Notes: generated from the letters alone by a model not told the origin. A stretch of DNA of 64,000 bases from Streptomyces sp. NBC_00193 (GCF_026342735.1 NZ_JAPEMM010000003.1:62001-126000), one strand, 5' to 3'; shown: positions 42,499 through 50,984, numbered from the stretch's first letter. Numbers and translations: made by a program.

Positions 42499-43542
42499 CT
42501 ACAGCTTGCGCAGCGTGAAGGTGTCGCTCGCGGCGCCGCCGCCGAAGAGGGTGCCCACTCCGCCGCTGAGCACGTAGCTGCCGTACGGGGTGTCGGCGAC
42601 CGTGGTCGGCTCGGCGACCGGCCAGGGGGCGACGGTCTTCACCACTGCGGCGCTGTTCCAGCAGTCGCCGGAGCGCAGGACGGTCACCGCCTCGCGGCCG
42701 GCCGCGGTGGCCATGGTGTTGGTCACCACGACGAGGTCGCCGTTGCGCAGGACGGCGAGGCCGTCGCCGCCGGTGACCGGGGCGGGCAGGCGGACCTCGT
42801 CGACGCGCCGGGTGCCCGGATCGACGCGGAGGATCTGCCCGGTGGTGTCGTTGACCGCCAGGAGGTAGCCCGCCGGGTGCCAGACGATGCCGTTGATGCC
42901 GACTCCGCCCGGTACGGCGAAGCGGTCGTCGGCGGCCAGGACCGAGGCCCGGCCGTCGGCGGCGACGCGGTAGAGCTGCCGGGCGAAGACGTCCGCGACG
43001 TAGGCCGTGCCGTCGGGGCCGATGGCGAAGTCGTTGACGAAGTAGTTGTCCCGGCCCGGGTCGAGCCGGGTCAGGTCGACGACGTGGATCGGCTGCCCGG
43101 TCCGCAAGTCGTAGATCCCGATGCCGGAGATCCGGCGGGTCGTGGCCTCCGAGGAGTTCTCGGCGACGCCCGGGTCGGCGTAGGCGACGAGAACCCGGTT
43201 GCGGGCCGCGTCGACGTGCACGCCGTAGGTCGAGACGAGCCGGGGGTCGTCGACGAGGACCCGGGTGGTGCCGTCCTTGAGGAGGACCGAGACGGTCCCC
43301 TTGGTCGCCGAACCCACCAGGAAGGCCTCCCGGGTCGGGTCCCAGGTGACGCCTTCCGCGCCGAGGGCCGCGGCGTGCCCCTCGATCACGGACGGCAGCC
43401 CCTGGACCTGGAGCAGGGCCGGGGCGGGACGGTCCTGATGCGGGGCGGCCACGGCGGAGGACATGGCGAGGGCCGCGGCCACCACGGCGGCACACGCACC
43501 TGTCGCCGTGCGGATACCCCACATGTGCGTTGACCTCGACAT
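42499..43542 (-). CDS. Secreted SMP-30/gluconolactonase-like beta-propeller protein
   Basis: A 347-residue exported protein: the signal region is IRTATGACAAVVAAALAMS with cleavage near AVAA, then NHL/SMP-30-like propeller blades (VTWDPTREAFLVGSATKGTV, NDFAIGPDGTAYVAD, INGIVWHPAGYLLAVNDTTG). This is the ScyD/ScyE-like secreted type. A lactonase or a binding role is possible. About 60 bp upstream of the start is a copy of the MarR-type box found before three other genes, so it probably belongs to that regulon. Confidence 0.75.
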   Translation of the reverse strand: MSRSTHMWGIRTATGACAAVVAAALAMSSAVAAPHQDRPAPALLQVQGLPSVIEGHAAALGAEGVTWDPTREAFLVGSATKGTVSVLLKDGTTRVLVDDPRLVSTYGVHVDAARNRVLVAYADPGVAENSSEATTRRISGIGIYDLRTGQPIHVVDLTRLDPGRDNYFVNDFAIGPDGTAYVADVFARQLYRVAADGRASVLAADDRFAVPGGVGINGIVWHPAGYLLAVNDTTGQILRVDPGTRRVDEVRLPAPVTGGDGLAVLRNGDLVVVTNTMATAAGREAVTVLRSGDCWNSAAVVKTVAPWPVAEPTTVADTPYGSYVLSGGVGTLFGGGAASDTFTLRKL

Positions 43543-43602
43543 CGTCCGGTCCTCCTCTTCGAAATGGTCCCTCTGGTCCCTCAGGGCGCGCTGATTGAAC
43601 CA

Positions 43603-43614
43603 TAAGATCTCTTA
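43603..43614 (-). promoter_or_regulatory. MarR-type box upstream of SMP-30-like gene
   Basis: TAAGA-TC-TCTTA is an inverted repeat within the 15-bp word ATAAGATCTCTTACA, which occurs identically at 54 kb and 58 kb. On the minus strand TTGCAG directly precedes it, as at the 54-kb site, so the box would lie in the promoter spacer. It overlaps the stop codon of the preceding gene. Confidence 0.65.
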
Positions 43615-45318
43615 CATCTGCAAGGTTTCGATGGCTCTGGGTGCGGGCTCCGCCGAGAGTTCCCGGACGCGGTGGCGGATGCAGACGTCCCTGTCCGGCA
43701 GGGCCGTACGGCCGCACGCCACCCCGTCCGCGCCCCGACAGATCGCGGACGGGGCAGGTTCGCCGGACACCTGGGCAGCGGGCGTTGCCGGGGCGGCGGC
43801 TTCGGCGCGGCAGAGCGTGCACAGTCTGCGTTCCTGGGCCTGGCCGGTGACGAGGATCCGCGCCCCGCACCCGTCGCAGCTGCCCCGCGGGGTTTCCTCC
43901 GGCCGACGCTGCGCGGGCACGGCGGGCCGGTGGTGGACCGCTCCCTGGACCTGCTCCGCGCGCCGGTCCCGCCGGCGGGCGGCGGACCGTGCGGCGACGA
44001 CTTCGGCGCAGACGTCGCAGCGGCGGCCGGTGGACCACATCACCCCGGCCTCGCAGTCCAGATGCCCGCAGCCCCAGCGCGGCAGCGCGACCCCGAGCAG
44101 CCAGCGGCCCGGATCCCGGATGTCCGACACCGCCGTGCCGGCGAACCGCAGGGTGAGCCGGTGGCGCAGGCGCTCCGGATCCATGCCCTCGCGCAGCTGG
44201 CGACCGGCCTCCCGGGCGATCTGCCGCACCACGAACGCGTTGCGCACCTGCTTCAGCAGCCAGTGCACCGGCTCCAGCACCGCGTAGACCTGCGGACTCA
44301 AGCTCAACTGCGGTCCGGTGTACGCCGGCCGCGCCGGCCCGTCCGCGCGCAGCGCGAAACCGTCCGGAGCCCGCGTCCGCGCCTTCGCCTGCGCGTCCGT
44401 CAGATCCCGTTCAGACGCCGCGCGTTCCCCTACCGGTACCTCGCCTACGGCGGGTGAGGAAGGACGGCTTTCGTGCTCGGGTCGGTCAGTCATAGGTGCT
44501 TCCCTATTCGCGAGGGATCCCTCACCAGCACGGGAACCCGATCCCTCACCAACAGGGGGACTTCCCGACTCCCGCGGGACCTCCACCTCCGCGGCATCAC
44601 CGGCATTCCCGGCAGCCCTCTGCGCGAGGTCATGGGCGACGAACAGGTGGCGCCCCTGCACTCCCGCCCGCCTCTGCACGGTCACCCAGCGCGCCGTTTC
44701 GAGTTCGTCCACGACACGCCCGGCCGCCTCCACCGTGATGGGCCGCCCCGCCCTCTTGCCCGAGTGGTGCAGGAGGTGACCGGCCAACTCGGCCTCGGTC
44801 AACGCGATGCCCCGCTGCTCAGCGAACCGGATCACCGCGTACGCGCGCAGCTGCCGGGGCGTGAGGTCCTCCGCGGCGGCCACCGGCAACCACGCGAACG
44901 GCTCCGAGCGCGTCATGGTCCGTACCTCGCGCAGCGCCGACGTCCCGCGCCCGCTCCGTAGCGTCCGCCGCCGCGCGACCAGCTCCACCACGCCGTCGAC
45001 CGCCGGACGCATCAGGGCCGTGAGGCCGCGTTCCACCGAGGCCTTCGACAGTCCCAGGTACGCCGCGAGCGTCGCCGACTTCGCCTGGCACCCCTCGGGC
45101 CGCTGCCCGAGCGCCTTCACTTTCATGTACACCGACAGCGCGACGTCCGCGTAGGCGGACGACAGCACCAGCCGCATGGGGACGCGCACCCGCTGCTTGC
45201 GCACCGGCCCGCCGGGGGGCTCAGTTATCACGATTGGGGCCGCTTGGACCTGCGGAAGCTGACAAGGGTCCTGGAGATGAGGCAAAATGAATCCGTCCTT
45301 ACATTTGCGAGGGGACAC
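43612..45318 (-). CDS. Winged-helix protein with C-terminal zinc ribbons
   Basis: A protein of about 568 residues. The N-terminal half has a replication-initiator-like winged helix (SATLAAYLGLSKASVERGLT, about 82-101) and a second one (LTEAELAGHLLHHSGKRAGR). The C-terminal 180 residues hold three Cys-rich knots: CGHLDCEAG...CDVC, CDGCGA...CTLC and CRG...CGR...CIRH. This suggests a DNA-binding plasmid-type or regulatory protein; the function is unknown. The GTG start is tentative. I see no mobilisation or partition genes, so a functional replicon is not supported. Confidence 0.6.
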   Translation of the reverse strand: MSPRKCKDGFILPHLQDPCQLPQVQAAPIVITEPPGGPVRKQRVRVPMRLVLSSAYADVALSVYMKVKALGQRPEGCQAKSATLAAYLGLSKASVERGLTALMRPAVDGVVELVARRRTLRSGRGTSALREVRTMTRSEPFAWLPVAAAEDLTPRQLRAYAVIRFAEQRGIALTEAELAGHLLHHSGKRAGRPITVEAAGRVVDELETARWVTVQRRAGVQGRHLFVAHDLAQRAAGNAGDAAEVEVPRESGSPPVGEGSGSRAGEGSLANREAPMTDRPEHESRPSSPAVGEVPVGERAASERDLTDAQAKARTRAPDGFALRADGPARPAYTGPQLSLSPQVYAVLEPVHWLLKQVRNAFVVRQIAREAGRQLREGMDPERLRHRLTLRFAGTAVSDIRDPGRWLLGVALPRWGCGHLDCEAGVMWSTGRRCDVCAEVVAARSAARRRDRRAEQVQGAVHHRPAVPAQRRPEETPRGSCDGCGARILVTGQAQERRLCTLCRAEAAAPATPAAQVSGEPAPSAICRGADGVACGRTALPDRDVCIRHRVRELSAEPAPRAIETLQM

Positions 45319-45321
45319 GAA

Positions 45322-45364
45322 AAGGCCCTGCTTCGGCGGGGCTGGTAAGGCCCCGCTTCGGCGG
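45322..45364 (-). repeat. Two 18-bp repeats with TTCG-loop hairpins
   Basis: AAGGCCCTGCTTCGGCGG (45322-45339) is repeated with one change at 45347-45364. Each copy can fold around a TTCG tetraloop. An alternative stem, GCGGGGC with GCCCCGC (45336-45342 and 45350-45356), excludes both. It sits immediately upstream of the winged-helix gene start and 168 bp after the stop of the acyl-CoA-dehydrogenase-like gene. The remainder of 45365-45531 shows no gene. Confidence 0.6.
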
Positions 45365-45531
45365 TGGTGGTTCGTCGAGAACCGGTAGTTCGCTCGACTG
45401 CGACCGGGGTGGTACCCGGGAGAGGTCAGAGCCTTCGCTGCGGTTGGTAGCCGCAGCGGCGATGGGTGGGCCGTAGGACCTGTCGGTGGCGGTAACCACC
45501 GGCGGGCGCGGCCGGATTGCCTACGGCATCT

Positions 45532-46059
45532 CTATGCCTCCTTCAGCACGACGGGTGCGTCGTGCAGACGTGCCGGCCGTTCCCCGGCGACGGACGGGGC
45601 CGGCAGCCGGACGGCGGGGTGCGAGGTTATCGCGTGAACTTCCTGCCACAGGCCCTGCAGGGCGCTGGCCTGGCCCTCTGCGAAGGTGACGTCGACACCC
45701 GTGTTGACGCTGCCTCGGTGCAGCTGCTCGACGGCTTCCGTCAGCCGGTCGATGGTGAGGGCGATCTCCGGCATATTCCAGGCACATATGGGCAGATCAC
45801 CGGGGGTCACGCGGCCGGCCAGGCGGGCCGTCCGTTCGAGCAGCACCCCGGCCGCCTCGATCTCGGCCGTGGAACGGGCCAGCACCTGCTCGTAGTCACC
45901 GCCGGGCGGGACGGACCCTCCGTCAGCGATGGTGCGGGTGCGGGCCAGTTCCGTCCAGGCGCGCAGCGCTCCGCCGGCGGCACCCATGGCGACCGCTCCC
46001 AGGAGCTCGGCCAAGGGAAGGGTGGGCCCGGACCGGGCGTCGGGAGAGGCGGTGGACAT
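45532..46059 (-). CDS. Stand-alone acyl-CoA-dehydrogenase C-terminal-like protein
   Basis: A 175-residue protein matching only the C-terminal four-helix bundle of flavin-dependent acyl-CoA dehydrogenase/monooxygenase proteins: MGAAGGALRAWTELARTRT, STAEIEAAGVLLERTARL and LWQEVHAITSHPAVRL. The N-terminal and middle FAD-binding domains are missing, so it is either a truncated gene or a non-catalytic homologue. ATG at 46059 is preferred to the longer frame. It is divergent from the TetR gene at 46196, which may control it. Confidence 0.6.
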   Translation of the reverse strand: MSTASPDARSGPTLPLAELLGAVAMGAAGGALRAWTELARTRTIADGGSVPPGGDYEQVLARSTAEIEAAGVLLERTARLAGRVTPGDLPICAWNMPEIALTIDRLTEAVEQLHRGSVNTGVDVTFAEGQASALQGLWQEVHAITSHPAVRLPAPSVAGERPARLHDAPVVLKEA

Positions 46060-46195
46060 GAACGGGACCTTTCTTTGTCCTGATTTGAGGTCAGTTGCGA
46101 TCACACGTTGCGGACTTGACTTGTAAGCGGGAGCCCGGTGAGAAAAGATTCGACCACGAAGGTTTTTGGGCGGTCAAGCTCGGAGGATTGCGGTG

Positions 46196-46786
46196 ATGGC
46201 TAAGCAGGACAGGGCACGGCTCACTCAGGAGCGTGTCCTGGACGCGGCGGCCGAGGAGTTCGGCGCCCATGGATTCGCCGCCACCAACTTGCAGGTGGTG
46301 GCGGACCGGATCGGGCTGACGAAGGGGGCCCTGTACGGCCACTTCCCCTCGAAGGCCGCGCTCGCCGACGACTTGACGTGCCGCTTCGAAGAGGGCTGGC
46401 AGGAGATACTCCACACCGCGGAGCGAAGCCCCGCCACCGCTCAGGAGACCCTGCAGACCGTCACGGTCGAACTGGCCGGGCGGCTGCAGCAGGACGTACG
46501 GTTCGCCGCCGGACTGCGCCTGGTGTGGGAGGCGGCGCGCGCCCGGGGGACGACCCCGGCCGAGCTGCTCCGCCTGCAGGCCGTCCTGGCCGCACTGGTC
46601 GGCCGGGCGCAGCAGGACGGCGAGATCTCCCCGGGCCACGAGCCCGAGCTGCTCGCCGGCCTGCTGCTCTCCTTGGTCCTGGGCGTCCACCACGTGAGCG
46701 GTGTGGCACAGCCCGGTACCGCGGCGCTCCAACTGCGCGGCATGTGGCAGGTGTTGATCCCCGCTCTGCGGCCCACGTCCGCCTGA
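46196..46786 (+). CDS. TetR-family regulator
   Basis: A 196-residue repressor with an N-terminal HTH (RVLDAAAEEFGAHGFAATNL then KGALYGHFPSKAALA). The C-terminal domain loosely resembles that of gamma-butyrolactone receptors (FAAGLRLVWEAARARG, LLSLVLGVHHVSGVAQPG). GGAGG is 9 nt before the ATG. Only 3 kb from a clear AfsA/ScbR pair, it may be a second, pseudo-receptor type regulator, though it is more divergent. Confidence 0.8.
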   Translation: MAKQDRARLTQERVLDAAAEEFGAHGFAATNLQVVADRIGLTKGALYGHFPSKAALADDLTCRFEEGWQEILHTAERSPATAQETLQTVTVELAGRLQQDVRFAAGLRLVWEAARARGTTPAELLRLQAVLAALVGRAQQDGEISPGHEPELLAGLLLSLVLGVHHVSGVAQPGTAALQLRGMWQVLIPALRPTSA

Positions 46787-46805
46787 GCAGGGCCCCGCGG
46801 TGCTC

Positions 46806-47504
46806 TCACCCGGTCGGGACGGGCACCGTGGACACGCCGGGAAGCGCGCCCCAGCCGTAGCGCCGGCCCCAGGCCTGCAGGACGGGGTCGTTCCCCACGA
46901 CCACCGGGTTGCCGACCGCTCTCAGGAGCGGGAGGTCGCTGGCGTCGTCGCCGTAGGCGAAGCAGTCGATCGGCCGGATGCCGAGGGAACGCATCAGACG
47001 GTTGGCCCGTACGGCCTTTTCGTCGCCGATGACCGGGTCGGTGATCTCGCCGGTCAGCACGCCCGCCTCGGTGTGGGTCGAGGTGCACAGGACGTGGTGC
47101 GCGTTGACGTGTTCGGCGATGGGGCCGAGGCACGGGAAGAAGGAGCCCGAGACCAGGACGATCCCCCGCCCGGCGGCGCGGTGGCTCTCGAGCCGGCGCC
47201 GGACCGGGGCGTGGAACAGCCCGCCCCGTGCGACTTCGCTGTCGAACCAGTGACGGCCGCTGCGGGCCAGCTCCTGGGGACAGCTGCCGCGGAAGGAACG
47301 GTAGTACGAGCGGTTGAGCACCTCGCGCGGGGCGCCGGCCGCGAGCTGGCGCAGGAGCGACTCCTTCGCCTGCACGGCGTGGTCCGGGTCGGCCCCGTCG
47401 TTGTCGAAGTGGTAGGTGAGGAAGCGCAGCAGGCTCTTGATCGTGATGAGGGTCTCGTCGACGTCGAAGAAGGCGATGCTGCGGCCTGGGATGGTGCAGG
47501 GCAT
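46806..47504 (-). CDS. HAD-superfamily phosphatase, SerB-like
   Basis: A 232-residue HAD-IB phosphatase with nucleophile D14 and D16 in FFDVDETL, the motif II Ser in LVSGSFFPCL, a conserved Lys in DEKAVRANRL, and YGDDASDLPLL with the acidic pair. It lies two genes downstream of afsA on the same strand. A-factor-type synthesis needs a phosphatase to remove the dihydroxyacetone-derived phosphate, and this is a candidate (inference). Confidence 0.82.
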   Translation of the reverse strand: MPCTIPGRSIAFFDVDETLITIKSLLRFLTYHFDNDGADPDHAVQAKESLLRQLAAGAPREVLNRSYYRSFRGSCPQELARSGRHWFDSEVARGGLFHAPVRRRLESHRAAGRGIVLVSGSFFPCLGPIAEHVNAHHVLCTSTHTEAGVLTGEITDPVIGDEKAVRANRLMRSLGIRPIDCFAYGDDASDLPLLRAVGNPVVVGNDPVLQAWGRRYGWGALPGVSTVPVPTG

Positions 47505-47606
47505 GTCGTCCCGTTCGGTCTTGCGGGAGCCGGTGGCGTGGGGGGCGTTGCGCCCGCGGCGGCCCATGGGAGGGCCGCCGGTGACGCCGCCCGGCCCCGC
47601 GTGGGT

Positions 47607-47942
47607 TCAGACCCGGGCCAGCGTCCGAGCGCCGGGCCGGGTGCGGGAGTACGGGGAGTGCCGGGCGGCCGATTCGGCCAGGACGGCGCGGCGTATCTCC
47701 TGGTTGGTGAGCTCGATGGCGTGCAGGATCTGCTCGGCGCGGGCCTGGAGCAGGAGTCCGACGTCGGTCAGCTCGATGGGGCAGCGTCCGCGGCGGCGGA
47801 AGAGGACGATGCCCAGCGACTTCTCGAGGCTCTTGATGTGCCCTGTGATCGTGGACTGGGCGCAGTGCAGGTTCTTGGCCGCCTGCGTGAAGCTGCGCTC
47901 GCGGGCCACTTCGCAGAAGGCACGAAGGTGATGGATCTCCAC
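47607..47942 (-). CDS. LysR-type DNA-binding domain protein without effector domain
   Basis: A 111-residue protein: a full LysR HTH (MEIHHLRAFCEVARERSFTQ, CAQSTITGHIKSLEKSLG) and linker helix, ending where the effector domain should start. A normal LysR has about 300 residues, so this is a one-domain version or a truncation. GTG at 47942 has GGGAGG upstream. It lies 28 bp after the afsA stop, so the two are probably co-transcribed. Confidence 0.8.
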   Translation of the reverse strand: MEIHHLRAFCEVARERSFTQAAKNLHCAQSTITGHIKSLEKSLGIVLFRRRGRCPIELTDVGLLLQARAEQILHAIELTNQEIRRAVLAESAARHSPYSRTRPGARTLARV

Positions 47943-47970
47943 GGTGTTGCCTCCCGGCAGTGCCTGACCG

Positions 47971-48993
47971 TCAGCGCACGGCGCAGGCGGCCACGGGTCG
48001 GTGGACGGTGGTCGCGCGGGCGAGGACCTGCCCGTGCTGGGCCGCGGCGATCCGCACCATTCGGCCGTGGGGTGAGTCGACGGGGTGTTCGGCCGTGATG
48101 GACACCGGCGCGTCGAGTTCGGCGAACCGGTCGAAGACGAGCGAGGAGGAGACCAGGACGTGCGGCGTGCGCGGGGCCGCGGTCCGGCCGGCGACCGGGC
48201 GGTGCACCATCCGGTGCCCGGCCTGCCGGAACGCCTCGATCAGCGCGATGCCGGGCACGTGGTCACCGGCGTGCTCGAAGTACGCGGCGTGGTCCCGGTC
48301 CAGGTGCAGGCGGAAACCGGTCCCGTCGGTGGTCGGGTCCGCGCTGAGCAGCACGTTCTCCGGCCGCCTGCGGCCGACCTGGTCCGCGGGCAGCGGCACG
48401 GAGCGCGTCTGCGGCGGTACGTCGGCGCCGGACGGGACCTGACCGCGGGAGCGCAGGGCGGCGTACAGCCGCGGCGTCACCACGAGCATGCGGGCGGAGG
48501 CCCGTGCGCAGCGGCGCCCCCCGACCTCGATCTCGGCTTCGAAGCGGGCGCCGATGCGGTGCTTGGCGGTCGGCCCCTCAAGAGTGAACTTGCTGTCGAG
48601 GACCACGTTCAGAGGAGCGGTTCCCACCCGGAGGGGGGAGTGGTCGTCGATGTGGAACTCGAGGTCGCAGAAGATGAAGCGGTGCCCGAGCGGCACCTCG
48701 TGGTAGCGGTGCGAGGCGTAGATGCCGGCCTGCCGGAAGGTCTCCACCAGGAGCAGCGGATCGCTGTGGCCGAGGACGTCCGGGTGGTGCAGGGCGTGAT
48801 TGCGCGGCCACTGGGCGGCGATCATCGAACGCCCGGGGCCGACACGGCAGCTGTCGGTGAGGAAGACCTCCGCGACCGAGGCGCGGTGAACCAGATTGCG
48901 CGGGACCGTGCGGTCGAACGTCAGAGAGGTGACGCGCCTCTGCGTGGGCAGGGTGACGCGCAAGCATTGATGCGATGGCAGCGTGATGGACAA
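47971..48993 (-). CDS. Gamma-butyrolactone biosynthesis protein AfsA/ScbA family
   Basis: Joins a beta-ketoacyl group to dihydroxyacetone phosphate, the first committed step of butyrolactone autoregulator synthesis. The 340-residue protein has two tandem hot-dog AfsA repeats, VHRASVAEVFLTD ... DPLLLVETFRQAG (about 30-90) and RPENVLLSADP ... GIALIEAFRQAG (about 200-260). TTG at 48993 is chosen for the GGGGGA just upstream; a GTG at 49017 gives 8 more residues. It is divergent from the receptor gene, with a perfect 24-bp dyad between them. Confidence 0.9.
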   Translation of the reverse strand: MSITLPSHQCLRVTLPTQRRVTSLTFDRTVPRNLVHRASVAEVFLTDSCRVGPGRSMIAAQWPRNHALHHPDVLGHSDPLLLVETFRQAGIYASHRYHEVPLGHRFIFCDLEFHIDDHSPLRVGTAPLNVVLDSKFTLEGPTAKHRIGARFEAEIEVGGRRCARASARMLVVTPRLYAALRSRGQVPSGADVPPQTRSVPLPADQVGRRRPENVLLSADPTTDGTGFRLHLDRDHAAYFEHAGDHVPGIALIEAFRQAGHRMVHRPVAGRTAAPRTPHVLVSSSLVFDRFAELDAPVSITAEHPVDSPHGRMVRIAAAQHGQVLARATTVHRPVAACAVR

Positions 48994-49051
48994 AGCAGGA
49001 TCCCCCGTGCATTCCACTATGCGAAAGATTAGTTCCGCTGAGCGGATCGAA

Positions 49052-49075
49052 AATATACCTTCCCAAAGGTATATT
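49052..49075. promoter_or_regulatory. Putative autoregulatory element (receptor operator)
   Basis: AATATACCTT and AAGGTATATT are perfectly inverted around the 4-nt centre CCCA. The 24-bp AT-rich dyad, in the afsA-receptor intergenic region, has the size and look of the ARE sites bound by ArpA/ScbR-type receptors, and should control both genes. Confidence 0.75.
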
Positions 49076-49121
49076 GCAACGGTGGTCGTAGTCCGGGGGG
49101 ACGAGGAAGGCGGCGGGAAAC

Positions 49122-49757
49122 ATGAGAAGCAGTGACATTCCGGACGGGCCTGCCGGCCTGCGGGCCGACAAGCAGCCCAAGCAGGAGCGCTCCCGGCGAA
49201 CGAAGGCGCAGATCCTGGAGGTTGCCGCGGGCATCTTCGCCGAGCAGGGGTATTCGACGGTGACCCTGCAGGACGTCGCCGACCGGGCCTCGATGACCAA
49301 GGGGGCGGTCTACTTCCACTTCACCAACAAGGAAGCGCTCGCCACCGCCGTCGTCCAGGAGCACTACCTCCGCTGGCAGCCGATCCTGGAGGAGGTGCGC
49401 GAACGGGGGCTGCGGCCGCTGGAATCCGTACTGGCCGTCATGGACCGCGTGGCCGAGGTCTTCCAGACCGACACGGTGGTACAGGCCGGCGCCCGGCTCC
49501 AGCTCGAGCGGTCCCTGATCGGCGCCGAACTGCCCCGCCCCTACCTGGGCTGGCAGGGAATGCTGACGGAGATGCTCACCGAGGCCGCGGAAGCCGGCCA
49601 GCTGCGCCCGGGCACCGACCCGGCCGCGCTCGCCCGCGTCCTGGTCTCGTCCTTCTTCGGCCTGCAGCACATCTCCGATGTGCTCACCGGCCGGGCCGAC
49701 CTGATGGAGCGGTACACCGAGATGCGCGACATCGTCTTCCTGGGCGTCACCGCCTGA
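49122..49757 (+). CDS. Gamma-butyrolactone receptor, ScbR/ArpA-like TetR repressor
   Basis: A 211-residue receptor. The HTH (TVTLQDVADRASMTKGAVYF then HFTNKEALA) is nearly that of ArpA/ScbR proteins. The ligand domain keeps the family features GARLQLERSLI, RPYLGWQGMLTEML and LQHISDVLTGRADLMERY. Divergent from afsA, the usual arrangement. It is expected to repress afsA, itself and perhaps the flanking metabolic genes until the autoregulator binds. Confidence 0.9.
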   Translation: MRSSDIPDGPAGLRADKQPKQERSRRTKAQILEVAAGIFAEQGYSTVTLQDVADRASMTKGAVYFHFTNKEALATAVVQEHYLRWQPILEEVRERGLRPLESVLAVMDRVAEVFQTDTVVQAGARLQLERSLIGAELPRPYLGWQGMLTEMLTEAAEAGQLRPGTDPAALARVLVSSFFGLQHISDVLTGRADLMERYTEMRDIVFLGVTA

Positions 49758-49816
49758 GACGACGGCAGGACCTTCCGGGCCTTCGCCCGGAAGGGCGAAC
49801 AGAGGAGTAGGACCGG

Positions 49817-50833
49817 ATGAACGACCAGAGGATCCCCACCGTCGCACTCGGTGCGGGAGGCCCGGAGGTCAGCGCCCAGGGGCTGGGCTGCATGGGCATG
49901 AGCTTCGCCTACGGGCCCGCCGACGCGGACGCGTCGCGAGCGACCCTGGAGCGGGCGCTGGAGCTGGGGGTCACGCTCTTCGACACGGCCGACATGTACG
50001 GCTACGGCGCGAACGAGGAGCTGCTCGCCCCGTTCGTCCGCTCCCACCGCGAACAGGTCGTCCTGGCCACCAAGTTCGGCATCGAGACCAGTGCGGCCGC
50101 CCCCGCCTCCCTGCGGGTCCGCAACGACCGCGCCTACCTGCGCCAGTGCGTCGAGGCCAGCCTGCGCAGGCTCGGCGTCGACCACATCGACCTGTACTAC
50201 ATGCACCGGCGCGACCTCACCGTGCCCATCGAGGAGACCGTCTCCTTCATGGCCGAGCTGGTGCGCGAGGGCAAGGTGGGGCACTTGGGCCTGAGCGAGG
50301 TCACCGGCAGGGAGCTGCGGGCGGCCCACGCGGTGCACCCGATCAGCGCGGTGCAGTCCGAGTGGTCCCTGTTCAGCCGCGACGTGGAGGGCGATGTCGT
50401 CCCGGTCGCCGCCGAACTGGGCGTGGGGTTCGTCCCCTACGCCCCGCTCGGCCGCGGCTTCCTCACCGGCGCGTTCACCGATGCCGGCGCCGAGCTGAGC
50501 CCCGGTGACATGCGGGCGAAGCTCCCGCGCTACTCCGGCGACAACGCGGTCGTCAACGCCGCGCTGCTCGCGCCCGTCCGTGCGATCGCCGAGCGGACGG
50601 GCGCGACACCGGGTCAGATCGCCCTGGCCTGGGTGCACCGGCAGGCGCAGCGGCACGGTCTGGCCGTCGTGCCGATTCCGGGGACCCGCAGGCCCCACCG
50701 CGTGGAGGAGAACCTCGGGGCGGTCCGGATCGGCCTGACCGAGCAGGACCTCGCCGCCCTCGAACCGATCGCCGGGCAGGTCGCGGGGGTCCGGTTCCCG
50801 GACATGAGCTTCGTGTCCGCCGGCCGCCGGTAG
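49817..50833 (+). CDS. Aldo/keto reductase
   Basis: A 338-residue TIM-barrel NADPH reductase: GLGCMGMSFAYG, the catalytic Asp and Tyr in FDTADMYG, Lys in LATKFG, His in YYMHRRD, and the C-terminal VPIPGTRRPHRVEENLGA. It resembles the AKR13-type pyridoxal/ketone reductases common in Streptomyces. It begins 60 bp after the receptor gene on the same strand and could reduce the 6-keto group of an autoregulator. That is only inference from position. Confidence 0.88.
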   Translation: MNDQRIPTVALGAGGPEVSAQGLGCMGMSFAYGPADADASRATLERALELGVTLFDTADMYGYGANEELLAPFVRSHREQVVLATKFGIETSAAAPASLRVRNDRAYLRQCVEASLRRLGVDHIDLYYMHRRDLTVPIEETVSFMAELVREGKVGHLGLSEVTGRELRAAHAVHPISAVQSEWSLFSRDVEGDVVPVAAELGVGFVPYAPLGRGFLTGAFTDAGAELSPGDMRAKLPRYSGDNAVVNAALLAPVRAIAERTGATPGQIALAWVHRQAQRHGLAVVPIPGTRRPHRVEENLGAVRIGLTEQDLAALEPIAGQVAGVRFPDMSFVSAGRR

Positions 50834-50894
50834 CCGCCCCGCCACCTGCCCCACCACCCGCCGCACCCCACCCTCACTCCCACCGTCACCCCGT

Positions 50895-50931
50895 CAACGC
50901 CCCTCGACTCGCCCTGAGCCGAGGGGCGTTG
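50895..50931 (+). terminator. Terminator after aldo/keto reductase
   Basis: CAACGCCCCTCG (50895-50906) pairs with CGAGGGGCGTTG (50920-50931). Confidence 0.85.
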
Positions 50932-50984
50932 GCGCGCGCGCGTGGCGGTGCGGATGGCATCGGGATTACCGATAAAATTTGAAA

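Noticed and set aside
43612..45318. Integrated plasmid replicon around the initiator-like gene
   Set aside because: No origin-like iterons, partition, transfer or integrase genes and no attachment-site repeat were seen.
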